Shown piece by piece: positions 53,291 through 62,157 of a DNA stretch of 64,000 nt. The DNA is taken from positions 25,775 through 89,774 of the forward strand of contig DATHNI010000015.1 of the NCBI GenBank assembly GCA_035486135.1. The letters run 5' to 3'. Each line of letters opens with the position of its first letter. The first letter of the stretch is position 1. The notes under the pieces were generated by a model. The model was not told the origin of the DNA. It was given only the letters and a program-made list of their open reading frames with translations, and ran no database searches. A program made the position numbers and the translations under genes. The stretch is from JASHVB01 sp035486135. GTDB taxonomy: Bacteria > Pseudomonadota > Alphaproteobacteria > Acetobacterales > Acetobacteraceae.

Positions 53291-53597
53291 CCTTCGATCC
53301 TTTCTTCCGCTTCGCCGCGGCGGCATGCATTTCCCTGAGCCGCTTGAGGCGAGCGTCGATCAGGTTGATTTCGGCCTTCGGCGTCTTGATCCCTGACTTC
53401 GACTTCTTTTGAAACACGTGCAGGACATACAACTGGTCCCGCCACTTCGTGGTATAAACCACCCGGAACGTGTTGCCGGCATAGTCCACCACGATTTCCA
53501 GCACGCTCGCATCGCCGTAGCCGCTGAGGGGCTTGGCGCTCGCATGTTTGCCGCCCTTCTGGGCCTCAAAGAGGGCCTGGCCGACCGCATCCCTCAC
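53283..53597 (-). CDS. HigB/RelE-type toxin, start codon uncertain
   Basis: RelE/HigB-like mRNA interferase (Gp49 family). Recognisable segments: GVLEIV-type strand (ASVLEIVVDYAGNTFRVVYT), LYVLHVFQKKSKSGIKTP and the C-terminal basic tail. From the only usable in-frame start (GTG 53597) the protein has 104 residues. The family's conserved N-terminal strand, here KPVSWVGSTKEDLSALDEDV, is encoded in frame upstream (to about 53657), but no ATG, GTG or TTG precedes it in that frame. A ribosome-binding site (AGGAG, 53676-53672) and promoter stand where the real start should be. The toxin may use an unusual start codon or may have lost its start. Confidence 0.8.
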   Translation of the reverse strand: MRDAVGQALFEAQKGGKHASAKPLSGYGDASVLEIVVDYAGNTFRVVYTTKWRDQLYVLHVFQKKSKSGIKTPKAEINLIDARLKRLREMHAAAAKRKKGSKDE

Positions 53598-53678
53598 ATC
53601 CTCATCGAGGGCGGAAAGGTCCTCTTTGGTGCTGCCAACCCACGAGACCGGCTTGATGGGCTGACCAACCGCTCCTAT

Positions 53679-53706
53679 ATTATGCTTAAATTGGCATAAG
53701 AAACAA
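53679..53706 (-). promoter_or_regulatory. Putative promoter of the toxin-antitoxin pair
   Basis: TTGTTT (53706-53701) and CATAAT (53684-53679) on the minus strand with 16 bp between them: close to the sigma-70 consensus and in an AT-rich patch unlike its surroundings. Confidence 0.5.
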
Positions 53707-53864
53707 GAGGCTTGATGCCACGGTGCTCGGGCGCATCAAAAGGTCGCGGCTCGCCGTGCGCGCGCGCCAGGAACTGGTATTGCCTCCCCTGCCTTTTTCG
53801 TGCGTGCCGAGCCAACCAGCGTCTGCGCTGCGCGACTCAATTCCGCACCCCGCGCGAGCGACGT

Positions 53865-56063
53865 TCACAATGCCCCCGCCAGGAACGTCTCCAGCGCCCG
53901 CACGTACGCCAGATCCCCGAACGCACCGGCCTTCCCGCGTGCCACCGCCTGCCGCACCTCCGCGCGCCACGCCGCATCGAGCCCCAGCCGGGCCGCGATC
54001 GCCACGTATTCGTCCACCGACCCGGCGATCGTCGCCTCGCAGCCGATCCGCCGCAGGATCGCCGCGGTATGCCGCCCGCGCATGAAGCGTCCGGGCAGCG
54101 TCACGATCGCCGGGTCCTGGGCGAGGCAATCCAGCGTGGATTTTCCCCCCGACCATCCCGGCGTGTCCAACACAACGTCCGCCACCCCCACCGCGGCGGC
54201 GAAGTGCTCTGGCGACATCGGTGGCAGCACCACGCAATATTGCTCCGCGTCCATGCCGAACGCAGCGAATGCCGCGACCAGCCGCTCGCGGAATGCCGCC
54301 GTCACAGCGCGGCTCTTGGCGAAGCCGATGAACACAAACTGGCACGCGCCGACGGCTGCCGCGATGCGCGGAAACACCGCGTCATACTCTGGGCGATATT
54401 TGTACAGCGCCTGCCCCGACCAATAGACCGGCCCCACCGGCGCAAGCCCCAGTCCCGCGCGATCCAGGCGAACCGGGGGCAAGTCGTCCGGCCGGTAGCA
54501 CAACCCAAGGTGCGGCAGCCGCACCAATTGCTCTGTGTAGTGCGCCGCGCCGTCCGGCGGCTCCATCAGGTCGCTCGACAGGAAATAGTCGAGCGTCGGC
54601 ATGCCCGTGGTCTCGGGATGCCCCCACGCCACGCACTGCACCGGCGCCAGCCGTTGCGCAGCCAGCCGCCCGGCGAGCGGGTCCATGCCGACCTCCGGAT
54701 ACAGCAGCACATGCGGCGCTGCGGCCGATACGCCCTCCCGCCACGCCGCCGCCGAAGGCAGCCCTTGCACGAACCGGTCGCACCACCCGGCGGCGCGCGC
54801 GGTCTGCGCGTCCGACGTGCGGCCGGTATGGAAGCCGATCACCTCGAACCGGCCGCGATCGAGCGAGGTCAGCCATCCCTCCAGGAACAGCTTGAAGATC
54901 GTGTGCCGGCAGAAGAACCCGCTGACGATCCCCAGCCGGATCCGCTCCCCCGGCGCCGGCCGCGCCGCCAACCGAACCGCCGGCTCGGTCGCCGCGAGCA
55001 CTTGGCAGGCCAGCCGCCCATACGCAGCCTGTAGCGTCCGGTCGTCCTGCCCCTGGTACGGCAGGAAGAACGGCTGCGCTGTCCCGATCGCCGCCGCAAG
55101 TGAACGCACCGCGGCGGGCGCCCGCAACGCTCCCGCCAGGCCATCGAGCGCCGCCGCATAACGTTTCCGCCGGACAGCGATCTCCGTTTCGGACCGGTAC
55201 AGGACGGGAAGTTGCGCCATGCACAGACCAAGCCGGGCGGCGCCGCACTGCGGATCGGCGGCGATCGCGGCCTCCTGGCAGGCCGCCGCCTCATCGGTGC
55301 GGCCTTGCTCCAGCAGCAGGCAGCCAAGGTTGTAATGCGCAATGGCAAAGCGCGGAGCCAGCGCGAGCGTGCGCCGGTAGCACGCCGCCGCCTCCTCCGT
55401 CCGCCCTTGCTCTTGCAGCGCGATGCCAAGATTGTTCCAGGTCGGCGCCTGCAAGGGCTCCAGCCGGGCGGCGTCGGCGAGCTGCGACTCGGCATCGGCC
55501 CAGCGGGCCTGCGTCATCAGCCAGCGGCCGTAATTGCCGTGCGCGTTGGTGAAGTCCGGCTTCAGCGCGACGGCGCGGACGAAACACGCTTCCACCTCGG
55601 CGGGACTGCCTTGCTCGCCGAGCGCGTTGGCCAGATTGTACCAGATCTCCGCAACCCCCGGGGCATGTTCCGCGGCCTGGCGATAATGCGCCACCGCCTC
55701 CGCATCCCGCCCAAGGTCACGCAACGTGGTTGCCAGGTTGTTATGGATCTCGGCCGACCGGGGACGCAGCGTGACGGCGGCGCGGTACTCGCGCACGGCA
55801 TCCTCGGCGCGGCCAAGCAATCGGTAGGACAGGGCAAGGTTGTTGTGGTACGGCGCGCGCCCGGGGCAGAGCACCATCGCGCGCTGGATCAGCGCCGCCC
55901 CCGCCGCCGGGTCGCCTTGCTCTGCCGTGATGAGGCCGAGCAAATGCAGGCTGTCGGCATCGTCCGGATCCTGCGCCAGGATGTCGCGGTAGAGTGCCTG
56001 CGCCTGGCCAAGCCGGCCCGCCTCGTGGTGCTGAAGTGCCTCGCTCAATGTGACCTCTCTCAC
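53865..56063 (-). CDS. TPR protein with O-GlcNAc-transferase-like (GT41) domain
   Basis: A 732-residue SPINDLY/OGT-type protein. Residues about 1-290 hold seven or more tetratricopeptide repeats (APYHNNLALSYRLLGRAEDA, AEIHNNLATTLRDLGRDAEA, PTWNNLGIALQEQGRTEEA). Residues about 360-730 are the catalytic region: LGIVSGFFCRHTIFKLFLEG, QCVAWGHPETTGMPTLDYFLSSD, and GGKSTLDCLAQDPAIVTLPGRFMRGRHT. The last segment includes the nucleotide-sugar contacts of GT41. It probably glycosylates proteins, as flagellin- or adhesin-modifying relatives do, but the target is unknown. Monocistronic. Confidence 0.9.
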   Translation of the reverse strand: MREVTLSEALQHHEAGRLGQAQALYRDILAQDPDDADSLHLLGLITAEQGDPAAGAALIQRAMVLCPGRAPYHNNLALSYRLLGRAEDAVREYRAAVTLRPRSAEIHNNLATTLRDLGRDAEAVAHYRQAAEHAPGVAEIWYNLANALGEQGSPAEVEACFVRAVALKPDFTNAHGNYGRWLMTQARWADAESQLADAARLEPLQAPTWNNLGIALQEQGRTEEAAACYRRTLALAPRFAIAHYNLGCLLLEQGRTDEAAACQEAAIAADPQCGAARLGLCMAQLPVLYRSETEIAVRRKRYAAALDGLAGALRAPAAVRSLAAAIGTAQPFFLPYQGQDDRTLQAAYGRLACQVLAATEPAVRLAARPAPGERIRLGIVSGFFCRHTIFKLFLEGWLTSLDRGRFEVIGFHTGRTSDAQTARAAGWCDRFVQGLPSAAAWREGVSAAAPHVLLYPEVGMDPLAGRLAAQRLAPVQCVAWGHPETTGMPTLDYFLSSDLMEPPDGAAHYTEQLVRLPHLGLCYRPDDLPPVRLDRAGLGLAPVGPVYWSGQALYKYRPEYDAVFPRIAAAVGACQFVFIGFAKSRAVTAAFRERLVAAFAAFGMDAEQYCVVLPPMSPEHFAAAVGVADVVLDTPGWSGGKSTLDCLAQDPAIVTLPGRFMRGRHTAAILRRIGCEATIAGSVDEYVAIAARLGLDAAWRAEVRQAVARGKAGAFGDLAYVRALETFLAGAL

Positions 56064-56590
56064 CGTCTGCTCCGCCCGGGACGCGGCGCGGCAGCGGCGG
56101 GATGGGTGTCATCGGCTCCACCGGTGCCGGTGCACATGCGGCGATCATCACACCGGCCATCGGGGGGATGCGCTTGACGGGATGTTCCCATGCCGATGCC
56201 GTTCTGTTCCGTTCCGGCGGTTGCCGGACACGCAGTCGTCCTCGCAGGGGAAGGAAATAGCAGCGATAGGTTGACGATGTGTTGATAGGGCGGCCGGCAG
56301 GCAGGCGGCGGCCGACGGCGATTGGCCGCAGGGCTGGCGCAATAATCGCCCCAGCGGGCAACGCGTGCTGTCCTAAGGCCGGTTGGTTGCCAGATCAGGA
56401 CGTCGACTTTCCGGCTGATGCATCGGTGCGGCGCTGCTGCCTGGCGCATGCGTCGCGCGGCAACCGTTGCCGATCCACATTGGTCTTCCGCGCGGAATGT
56501 CCTGTTACCATTCGCCACAACCCGACCAGTCACGACACTTACGTTGCTGCGTGCGATCGGGTATGGGGTTACGCACCCACCACCGCGAGG
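56064..56590. other. Gap between GT41 protein and lipoprotein
   Basis: A 527-bp divergent interval. Open frames on both strands are composition artefacts. No repeat of families A-E was found in it. Confidence 0.4.
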
Positions 56591-57145
56591 ATGAGAACCC
56601 GCATGGCGTCCTTGAGAACCGCGACCGCCGCCCTCACCGCTTTGCTGTTGCTCGAGGGATGTGTCCAACAGCCGCTGGGACCCAGCGTTCAGGTGATGCC
56701 TGCTCCGGGCAAGCCGTTCGACGCATTCGAGCAGGACCAGGCACAGTGCAAGCAATACGCCGACCAGCAGACCGCGGGCGGCGCGCAGCAGGCCAACAAC
56801 CAGCAACTGCTGACGGCGGGCGTCGGCACGGTTCTGGGCGCGGGACTTGGCGCGGCGATCGGTGGCGGCCGAGGTGCGGCGATCGGCGCCGGCGCGGGTG
56901 CCGTCACCGGCACGGCCTATGGCGCCGGTCCGTCCCAGTATGCCCAGATGAGCCTGCAGCAGCGCTACGATTCAGCCTATTCGCAATGCATGTACGCCCA
57001 TGGCGACCAGGTGCCGGGCTATTACCCGCCTCCGCCGCCGGGCTACGCACCGCCGCCTCCCGGCTACGCGTCGCCGCCTCCCGGCTATGCACCGCCGCCT
57101 CCTGGATACGAACCGCCGCCTCCGGGTTACCCGCCGCCGCGGTAA
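56591..57145 (+). CDS. Glycine-zipper lipoprotein with PPPPGY repeats
   Basis: A 184-residue lipoprotein (180 from the ATG at 56603). Signal peptide with lipobox LLEGC. The middle has a glycine zipper (GVGTVLGAGLGAAIGGGRGA, GAGAGAVTGTAYGA; about residues 77-115), typical of membrane-inserting outer-membrane proteins. Around 120-140 is a YDSAYSQCMYAHGDQVPGY segment common to this group. The C-terminal 45 residues are repeats of PPPPGYA. GAGG precedes the start. Outer-membrane-stress or structural role likely, not proven. Confidence 0.8.
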   Translation: MRTRMASLRTATAALTALLLLEGCVQQPLGPSVQVMPAPGKPFDAFEQDQAQCKQYADQQTAGGAQQANNQQLLTAGVGTVLGAGLGAAIGGGRGAAIGAGAGAVTGTAYGAGPSQYAQMSLQQRYDSAYSQCMYAHGDQVPGYYPPPPPGYAPPPPGYASPPPGYAPPPPGYEPPPPGYPPPR

Positions 57146-57438
57146 CGCGCCGCCGTCCCGTCACGCTGTACGGGCAGCGTGCCTATCGGTGTTTGACTTG
57201 GTGTTTGACCCCGGGGCATGCCTCCCCGCGCAAACTGCGGGACAGGCAGGAAGCGTGCGCCAGAGCATTTTCACCGTGCCTGGAAAGGCCACAGGTACCA
57301 CCGTCATTACGAGGAGCGTGGCGACGAAGCAGGCTCCCGCCTGACGCGCCGCCGGGGTTCATCAGGCAGGGGATTGCTTCGTCGCTACGCTCCTCGCAAT
57401 GACAGGAGGCTCACGATTCCGGTCAGGGTAAAATCGCT
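57146..57438. other. Gap with family B repeat
   Basis: Carries AGAGCATTTTC at 57262 and the family B repeat at 57301-57404; no gene seen. Confidence 0.5.
57301..57404. repeat. Palindromic intergenic repeat, family B (copy 3)
   Basis: Ends CCGTCATTACGAGGAGCG and CGCTCCTCGCAATGACAG, with diverged centre. Preceded 30 bp upstream by AGAGCATTTTC...CTGGAAA, as at 63672. Confidence 0.85.
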
Positions 57439-58710
57439 CTATCCCAGGGCGACCGCCACCGCGATGCCGCCGGCTGCCAGCACTGTCAGCGCGGCGACCG
57501 GCCCAGCCAGCCGGCGGCCACCGGAATACGCCGCCGCATACACCGCCTTCAGCACGTTGTTCGACGACGTCGCCAGCAGGATGGCGATGACGTCCGCGTG
57601 GCTCGAAACCTCCCCGGCCCCGTGCTGGGCAAGGCTGAGCACGAACGGATCGATATCCGAGACGCCGACGATCACGGCCAGCGCATAGATGCCGGCGGTG
57701 CCGAACTGCTGGACCGCCCAGGAAGACGCCACCGACGTTGCTATGAACAGCGCAGCGAACGTAATCGCGGCACTCAGTTCCAGCGGGTTGGCCGGCGCCG
57801 TCGCTTCGGCCGCAGCATGCTGGCGTGAGCCTGCAAGCCAGTACCATCCCGCGGCCATCAGCAAGCCTGTGACGGACAGCCCCAGCAGAGCCGGTGCGAT
57901 CGCGAATGCCAGCCCCCGGTTGAATATCGCGATAACGATCAAGAGCCGCAAATACATCACGGTGGTGGCCAGGATGATACCGGTCTGCGTCTGGCGCGAC
58001 GTCACTTGCTCGATGCGGGCCCGCCGCGCCAGCACCACCGTGGTGGCGGTGGAGGAGTACAGGCCGCCCAGCACGGCGGTCACCAGCCCGGCACTGGATG
58101 GCGCGACGTAGCGCCGCAGCAGATAGCTGACATACGACACGGTGCAGACCGCGACGACCGCGAGCCACACCTGATGCGGGGTGATGCTGGTGAGGCTGGT
58201 CACCGGCGTGTCCGGCAGCAGCGGCAGGACGAAGCCGGTCACCAGCAGGAAGCGGCCGGCATTGACGATCTCGCCCAGTTCGATCCGGCGGGCGAAGCCG
58301 TGCAGGACGTCGCGCGCGGTCAGCAGCATGACGGTGACGACGGTCGCGCCGACGGCGACCCAGGCCGGCTCGGCGAGTGCCACCGGCCCAAGCACATAGG
58401 CGAGGATGTTGCAGATCGGCACGATCAGGCCGACATTCGGAAAGCCTTCGACGTCGGTCTCGCCGATATGCCGCCAATAATAGCAGGCCAGCAACGCGGT
58501 GAGTGCGAGCAACCCGACGCTCAACGGCACGCAGCGGGCGGGGTCCAGCAGATACAGCAGGGCACCGATGAGGGCGAGCAACGGAAACGTGCGGATACCG
58601 CCGGGCCGCTTCTGGTTGGCCCGGGCGTAGAAATCCTCGAAGGCCAGGCCAAGGAAGAAACCAAGCCCGATGGCCAGCAACAATCGCAGGATGGAAGGCG
58701 GCATCGTCAT
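57439..58710 (-). CDS. MgtC/SapB-type membrane protein with DUF4010 domain
   Basis: A 423-residue integral membrane protein with about twelve hydrophobic segments. The N-terminal MgtC/SapB domain (residues about 8-140) has LLLAIGLGFFLGLAFE and KRPGGIRTFPLLALIGALL. The C-terminal DUF4010 part contains SSTATTVVLARRA and the GVSDIDPFVLSLAQ/SSNNVLKAVYAA signature. The function of this family is not established. The start at 58710 is followed by a second ATG two codons later. Confidence 0.9.
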   Translation of the reverse strand: MTMPPSILRLLLAIGLGFFLGLAFEDFYARANQKRPGGIRTFPLLALIGALLYLLDPARCVPLSVGLLALTALLACYYWRHIGETDVEGFPNVGLIVPICNILAYVLGPVALAEPAWVAVGATVVTVMLLTARDVLHGFARRIELGEIVNAGRFLLVTGFVLPLLPDTPVTSLTSITPHQVWLAVVAVCTVSYVSYLLRRYVAPSSAGLVTAVLGGLYSSTATTVVLARRARIEQVTSRQTQTGIILATTVMYLRLLIVIAIFNRGLAFAIAPALLGLSVTGLLMAAGWYWLAGSRQHAAAEATAPANPLELSAAITFAALFIATSVASSWAVQQFGTAGIYALAVIVGVSDIDPFVLSLAQHGAGEVSSHADVIAILLATSSNNVLKAVYAAAYSGGRRLAGPVAALTVLAAGGIAVAVALG

Positions 58711-58920
58711 TGGCGCGGCGTCCGGCCGGGTCCAGGTTCGGGCTGAGCCGGCAATAACCGCTGGCGGCTCGCAGGGCCAGTGCCGGGGCCCTCGGTGGCT
58801 CCCGGCCTGCATCGTGCTAAACCGCTGGCTTGCCGCATTTCGCCGTTATCGCGGACCTTTCCCCGCGTTGCGTCGATTTGATCGAGGTCAATGCGAAGCC
58901 TGAACCGGAGCAAGCATTCT

Positions 58921-59190
58921 ATGCCTATGCCACACGTCCCAGCACAGCAGACCCGAGACCTCATCAAGCGGCTGCGAGAGAGCGGCCACCGCGCGGAGGC
59001 CGATCGGCTCGAGCGCCAATTGACCGCCCATGCCGTGGAACGCGGCTTGCTGTTCGCCCTGCGCGAAACCTGCGAGACCATCCTGACCGCGATCGAGGCA
59101 ATCGATCCCGTCACGCAAACGATGATCGAGGAGCTGCGCCTGGAGGTCGAAAAACGACTCAGGCTGTCGGACAAAAAGAAAGACGCCTAG
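58921..59190 (+). CDS. Small helical protein of unknown function
   Basis: An 89-residue hydrophilic protein predicted to be almost entirely alpha-helical (TRDLIKRLRESGHRAEADRL, VERGLLFALRETCETILTAI), with a lysine-rich C-terminus KKKDA. No signal peptide or recognised domain. The start could also be 58927 or the upstream ATG at 58891. Composition and codon use look like a real gene; evidence is otherwise limited. Confidence 0.5.
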   Translation: MPMPHVPAQQTRDLIKRLRESGHRAEADRLERQLTAHAVERGLLFALRETCETILTAIEAIDPVTQTMIEELRLEVEKRLRLSDKKKDA

Positions 59191-59233
59191 CGCTGGTGGG
59201 ATGGGCCTCACGCTTCGACCCGGGACGCTGCCA

Positions 59234-59327
59234 GTCCGCAAGTCAGATTCACCACAAAGGCACGAAGGCACAAAGTTCATTGAACCTTCGTGCCTGCGTG
59301 CCTTTGTGGTGAACCTGACTTGCGGAC
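59234..59327. repeat. Inverted repeat with CACAAAGGCACGAAGGCAC arms
   Basis: GTCCGCAAGTCAG...TTCACCACAAAGGCACGAAGG mirrored as CCTTCGTGCCTGCGTGCCTTTGTGGTGAA...CTGACTTGCGGAC, with a centre of about ten bases. Only one copy is in the window. Confidence 0.9.
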
Positions 59328-59544
59328 TGTCGCATCGCGATGGTCTTTCGAGGGTGGCAGAACGCTGTCGAAGCGTCAGGATCACAACACTGGCCCCAGC
59401 CGAACCCGCTGGATGCGGTGGTGCAGCGCTACCAGGGCGGCGGCTTCGTCAGCATCGACTGCACGCCGGAAAACCGGCGGTCGGCTGGTTTGCATGGCCA
59501 GTAGCCTGAACCAGTGAAGCGCGAGACGGCAGACCCTTGTCGTG

Positions 59545-59651
59545 TTGTCATTGCGAGGCGTGTAGCGCCGCAGCAATCCCCCGCCTGACGAACGGAGGTG
59601 CGCTCGGTCAGGCGGGGGATTGCTGCAGCGCTATGCGCCTCGCAACGACAT
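59545..59651. repeat. Palindromic intergenic repeat, family B (copy 4)
   Basis: Ends TTGTCATTGCGAGGCG and CGCCTCGCAACGACA, inner AGCAATCCCCCGCCTGACG stem. Confidence 0.85.
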
Positions 59652-59812
59652 GTGGGACCGGCGTGACTCGCGCTTCACCGATAGCGGGTACTAGTACACC
59701 GATTCCTTGAAACCGCACCTATTGTCCAGTCTCTGTGCAGGGCGGTCGCATGTCGGGCGGGAAGTCGGCAGAGTGTGCCGGCAACCGGCCATTGGCTTTG
59801 TCGTGACGGAAA

Positions 59813-59992
59813 AGCAAGCAATCAAGATTCACCACAGATTTGCGGATAGAAGATTAAACTACAGATTTTACAGAAATCGTCCTGCGGGGCTCGATCTTTC
59901 GAAGTCTGGGTGGTGGAAGGATTTATTTCTCGATACAATCTGTGGCTTAACCTTCAATCCGTAAAATCTGTGCTGATTCTTGATTGCTTGTT
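59813..59992. repeat. AT-rich element with terminal inverted repeats
   Basis: Left end GCAAGCAATCAAGATTCA (from 59814) and right end reverse complement CAAGCAATCAAGAATCA (to about 59991), each followed inward by CACAGATTT; further inner matches around ACAGATTTTAC. The 180-bp unit is far more AT-rich than its surroundings. It looks like a MITE-like or otherwise imported element; no transposase is nearby. Confidence 0.7.
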
Positions 59993-60401
59993 CGGCCGCG
60001 AGTTCCCGTCTGCTACGGCGCGATGGCAGGCAGGCTGGCGCCTGGTCAATTGAGATTGCCCTGGGTCTCTGCGCGAGTCCTGTTGCCGGGGACGGGCTCA
60101 CCCGATGGGAGTTGTTCCATGGAAGCGCTGTACTAGTCCAGGCACGCCCCAACAGTCCCCGTTTCGTCTATGGCATGGCGTGAGCGGATGCATTTCGGCG
60201 ATCCCGGCTGATGGCGAAAAATGCCGGGGATTTTTCGGCGAACAAACCCGGGGCATTTCACCCGAAACCAGACGCATTCTCCGTCGGCGTTCGGGCACCG
60301 CATTCCCGGTTGTGCGCGTCTTCAGAATATTTAAATTGGCGATACGGCGGAAGCGCCGGACCCGCCCATGGATATGGGCGACAGGCAATTTGGTGGAGGC
60401 G

Positions 60402-60743
60402 ATGATGCGGATTCTGACGAGCCATGGCGCAGGCGCGCGGCGATTGATGGCGGGATGCGCGATGCTCGGCATGGCGGCGATCGGCGTCACAGCGGCGCCC
60501 CAGCAGGCGCATGCGTGGTGGCGCGGCGACGGCTGGTGCTGCAGCGTCGGCATTGTGCTGCCGCCGGTGGTCGTCGCTCCTCCCCCGGTTTACGCGCCGG
60601 CCCCGGTTTACGCGCCGGCCCCGGTTTATGCCCCGCCGCCGCCCTACTACGCGCCCGGCTATGCTTATGCTCCGGCACCGCAACGGGTTTGGATTCCCGC
60701 GCATTGGGTGGGCGGTGTGTGGGTGCAGGGCCACTGGCGCTGA
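60402..60743 (+). CDS. Small exported protein with PVYAPA repeats
   Basis: A 113-residue protein. Signal peptide (RLMAGCAMLGMAAIGVTAA, cleavage near AHA), then a tryptophan/cysteine patch WWRGDGWCC, a PPPVYAPAPVYAPAP repeat, and the C-terminal WIPAHWVGGVWVQGHW. The last motif (WxPGHW-like) is common in small exported proteins of alphaproteobacteria. GGAGG fits the second ATG (60405) best. Function unknown. Confidence 0.7.
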   Translation: MMRILTSHGAGARRLMAGCAMLGMAAIGVTAAPQQAHAWWRGDGWCCSVGIVLPPVVVAPPPVYAPAPVYAPAPVYAPPPPYYAPGYAYAPAPQRVWIPAHWVGGVWVQGHWR

Positions 60744-60782
60744 GCCGGGACCATTGGCGCGAATCCACCGCGCCGAACTGAT

Positions 60783-60894
60783 CGTCATGGCGGGCGACGG
60801 CCCGCCATCCACGGGTTTGCCCGCAGCACCAAGATAGTCGTGGACACCGGCCGGAGCCGGCCACCGGGCGCTTGACCTGGTGGCCGGCATGACG
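60783..60894. repeat. Palindromic intergenic repeat, family A (copy 6)
   Basis: CGTCATGGCGGGC...GGCCGGCATGACG with an extra internal GGCCGGAGCCGGCC palindrome; more diverged than the others. Confidence 0.75.
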
Positions 60895-60954
60895 GGTGCG
60901 ACGCTATGGGGCCGGAGGGAGATGACTGCTTCAACTAGCCCCGCCGCAAAGCCC

Positions 60955-61086
60955 TGTGTCATGACCGTCCCCGGGCTTGACCCGGGGATCAGCCCGGCCA
61001 CCTACGTCTTCTCTTGCTGCCAGCAGCAACGTCGTGGGTGGCCGGGCTGATCCCCGGGTCAAGCCCGGGGACGGCCATGACACACA
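60955..61086. repeat. Palindromic intergenic repeat, family A variant (copy 7)
   Basis: Long near-perfect inverted repeat. Ends TGTGTCATG and CATGACACA; inner arms contain CCCCGGGCTTGACCCGGGGA, so the stem carries a nested palindrome. The same CCCGGGCTTGACCCGGG unit is inserted in the family B copy at 63711. Confidence 0.9.
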
Positions 61087-61165
61087 GAGAGCTGTGACCC
61101 GCCCCAGTTGATTCGATTGTTCCCGAACGGACCCTATCCGTGCGCCACTCGTTGCGCGCCCGCTA

Positions 61166-62095
61166 TCAGCCGCCCTGCGTACTGCTCCGCCGCGCCTCAT
61201 AAGCCATCAGGTGAGCATAGGCGATGCGCAGCAGGGCGTGCGGATTCGCCGCCTGATCGCCGCGCCGCAGCAGGTCGCCGAGGACATGCTCTACCTCGGT
61301 ACGCGCGCCTCGCTCCACGTCGCGCAGCATCGAGGCAGTGAACCCGGAACCCGCGGCTGTGAACATCGCCCGGTTGCGCTGCATCGCCGCCTCCCTGGGC
61401 GGAAAGCCTTGCTGCCCTGCGATGGCGGCACATTCGTCGAGCAGCGACGTTGCGAGATCGGCAGCCCCCGCCGCCACGATGTCTCCGACGCTGGCGCGCA
61501 TCAGGCAGGTGATGCCGGCGGCGGTGGCGATGAACACCCACTTCTCCCACATCTCTTGCAAGATCGCGTCAACGGCGCGCGTCTCGAATTTGGCCCCCGC
61601 GAACGCCGCGCCAATCGCCCCGACCCGTTCGGTGCGGGTTCCGTCGCGCTCGCCGAATGACAGGGTTTGCATGGGGGCGAGATGCAGCACCCGCCCATCC
61701 GGATCGAGCGTCGTCGAGATCGCGCACCAGCCGCCGAGCACCGCGCCGGCGCCGAAGCGTTCCTCCAGCAGATCGAGATGCCGCATGCCGTTGAGCAACG
61801 GCAGGATCGCGGTGTTCCGCCCAACCGCGGGCGCGAAGGATTGCATCGCATCCGCCAGGTCGAACGCCTTGCAGCTCAGCAGGATCAGGTCGAATGGTTC
61901 GCGCAAATCGTCGGCCAACACAGTCGGCGCCGGCTGATCGATGTCACCGGCCGGGCTGCTGATCGACAGTCCGGTGCGCGCGAGTTGCTCGGCACGCCGC
62001 GGGCGCACGAGAAACGTCACGTCGCCGCCGGCTTCGAGCAATCGGCCACCGAAGTAGCCGCCGATCGAGCCGGCGCCGACGACAAGAATGCGCAT
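61166..62095 (-). CDS. Ketopantoate reductase-like oxidoreductase (PanE/ApbA family)
   Basis: A 309-residue NADP-dependent reductase. GAGSIGGYFGGRL at residues 7-19 binds the nucleotide. The conserved lysine in ILLSCKAFDL and the C-terminal catalytic-domain helices (GSGFTASMLRDVERGARTEVEHVLGDLL, with the family's SMLxDxxxGRxTE motif) are visible. PanE makes pantoate for coenzyme A, but several paralogues with other substrates exist, so the symbol is withheld. GGAGG six bases before the ATG fixes the start. Downstream of and on the same strand as the SDR, 62 bp apart. Confidence 0.88.
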   Translation of the reverse strand: MRILVVGAGSIGGYFGGRLLEAGGDVTFLVRPRRAEQLARTGLSISSPAGDIDQPAPTVLADDLREPFDLILLSCKAFDLADAMQSFAPAVGRNTAILPLLNGMRHLDLLEERFGAGAVLGGWCAISTTLDPDGRVLHLAPMQTLSFGERDGTRTERVGAIGAAFAGAKFETRAVDAILQEMWEKWVFIATAAGITCLMRASVGDIVAAGAADLATSLLDECAAIAGQQGFPPREAAMQRNRAMFTAAGSGFTASMLRDVERGARTEVEHVLGDLLRRGDQAANPHALLRIAYAHLMAYEARRSSTQGG

Positions 62096-62157
62096 GGTTG
62101 CCTCCATCCTGGTTAGGCTGCGTCCTGGTTGGGCTGCGGTGACCGATCGTCCGGCCA

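Larger units (their letters stand above)
59191..60401. other. Long gap rich in palindromes
   Basis: A 1.2-kb stretch without a supported gene. It holds three palindromic elements (59234-59327, 59545-59651, 59813-59992). The part around 59800-59980 is conspicuously AT-rich for this genome. Open frames reading through this region are not protein-like. Confidence 0.6.
60744..61165. other. Gap with two family A repeats
   Basis: Filled largely by repeats at 60783-60894 and 60955-61086; no gene seen. Confidence 0.6.
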
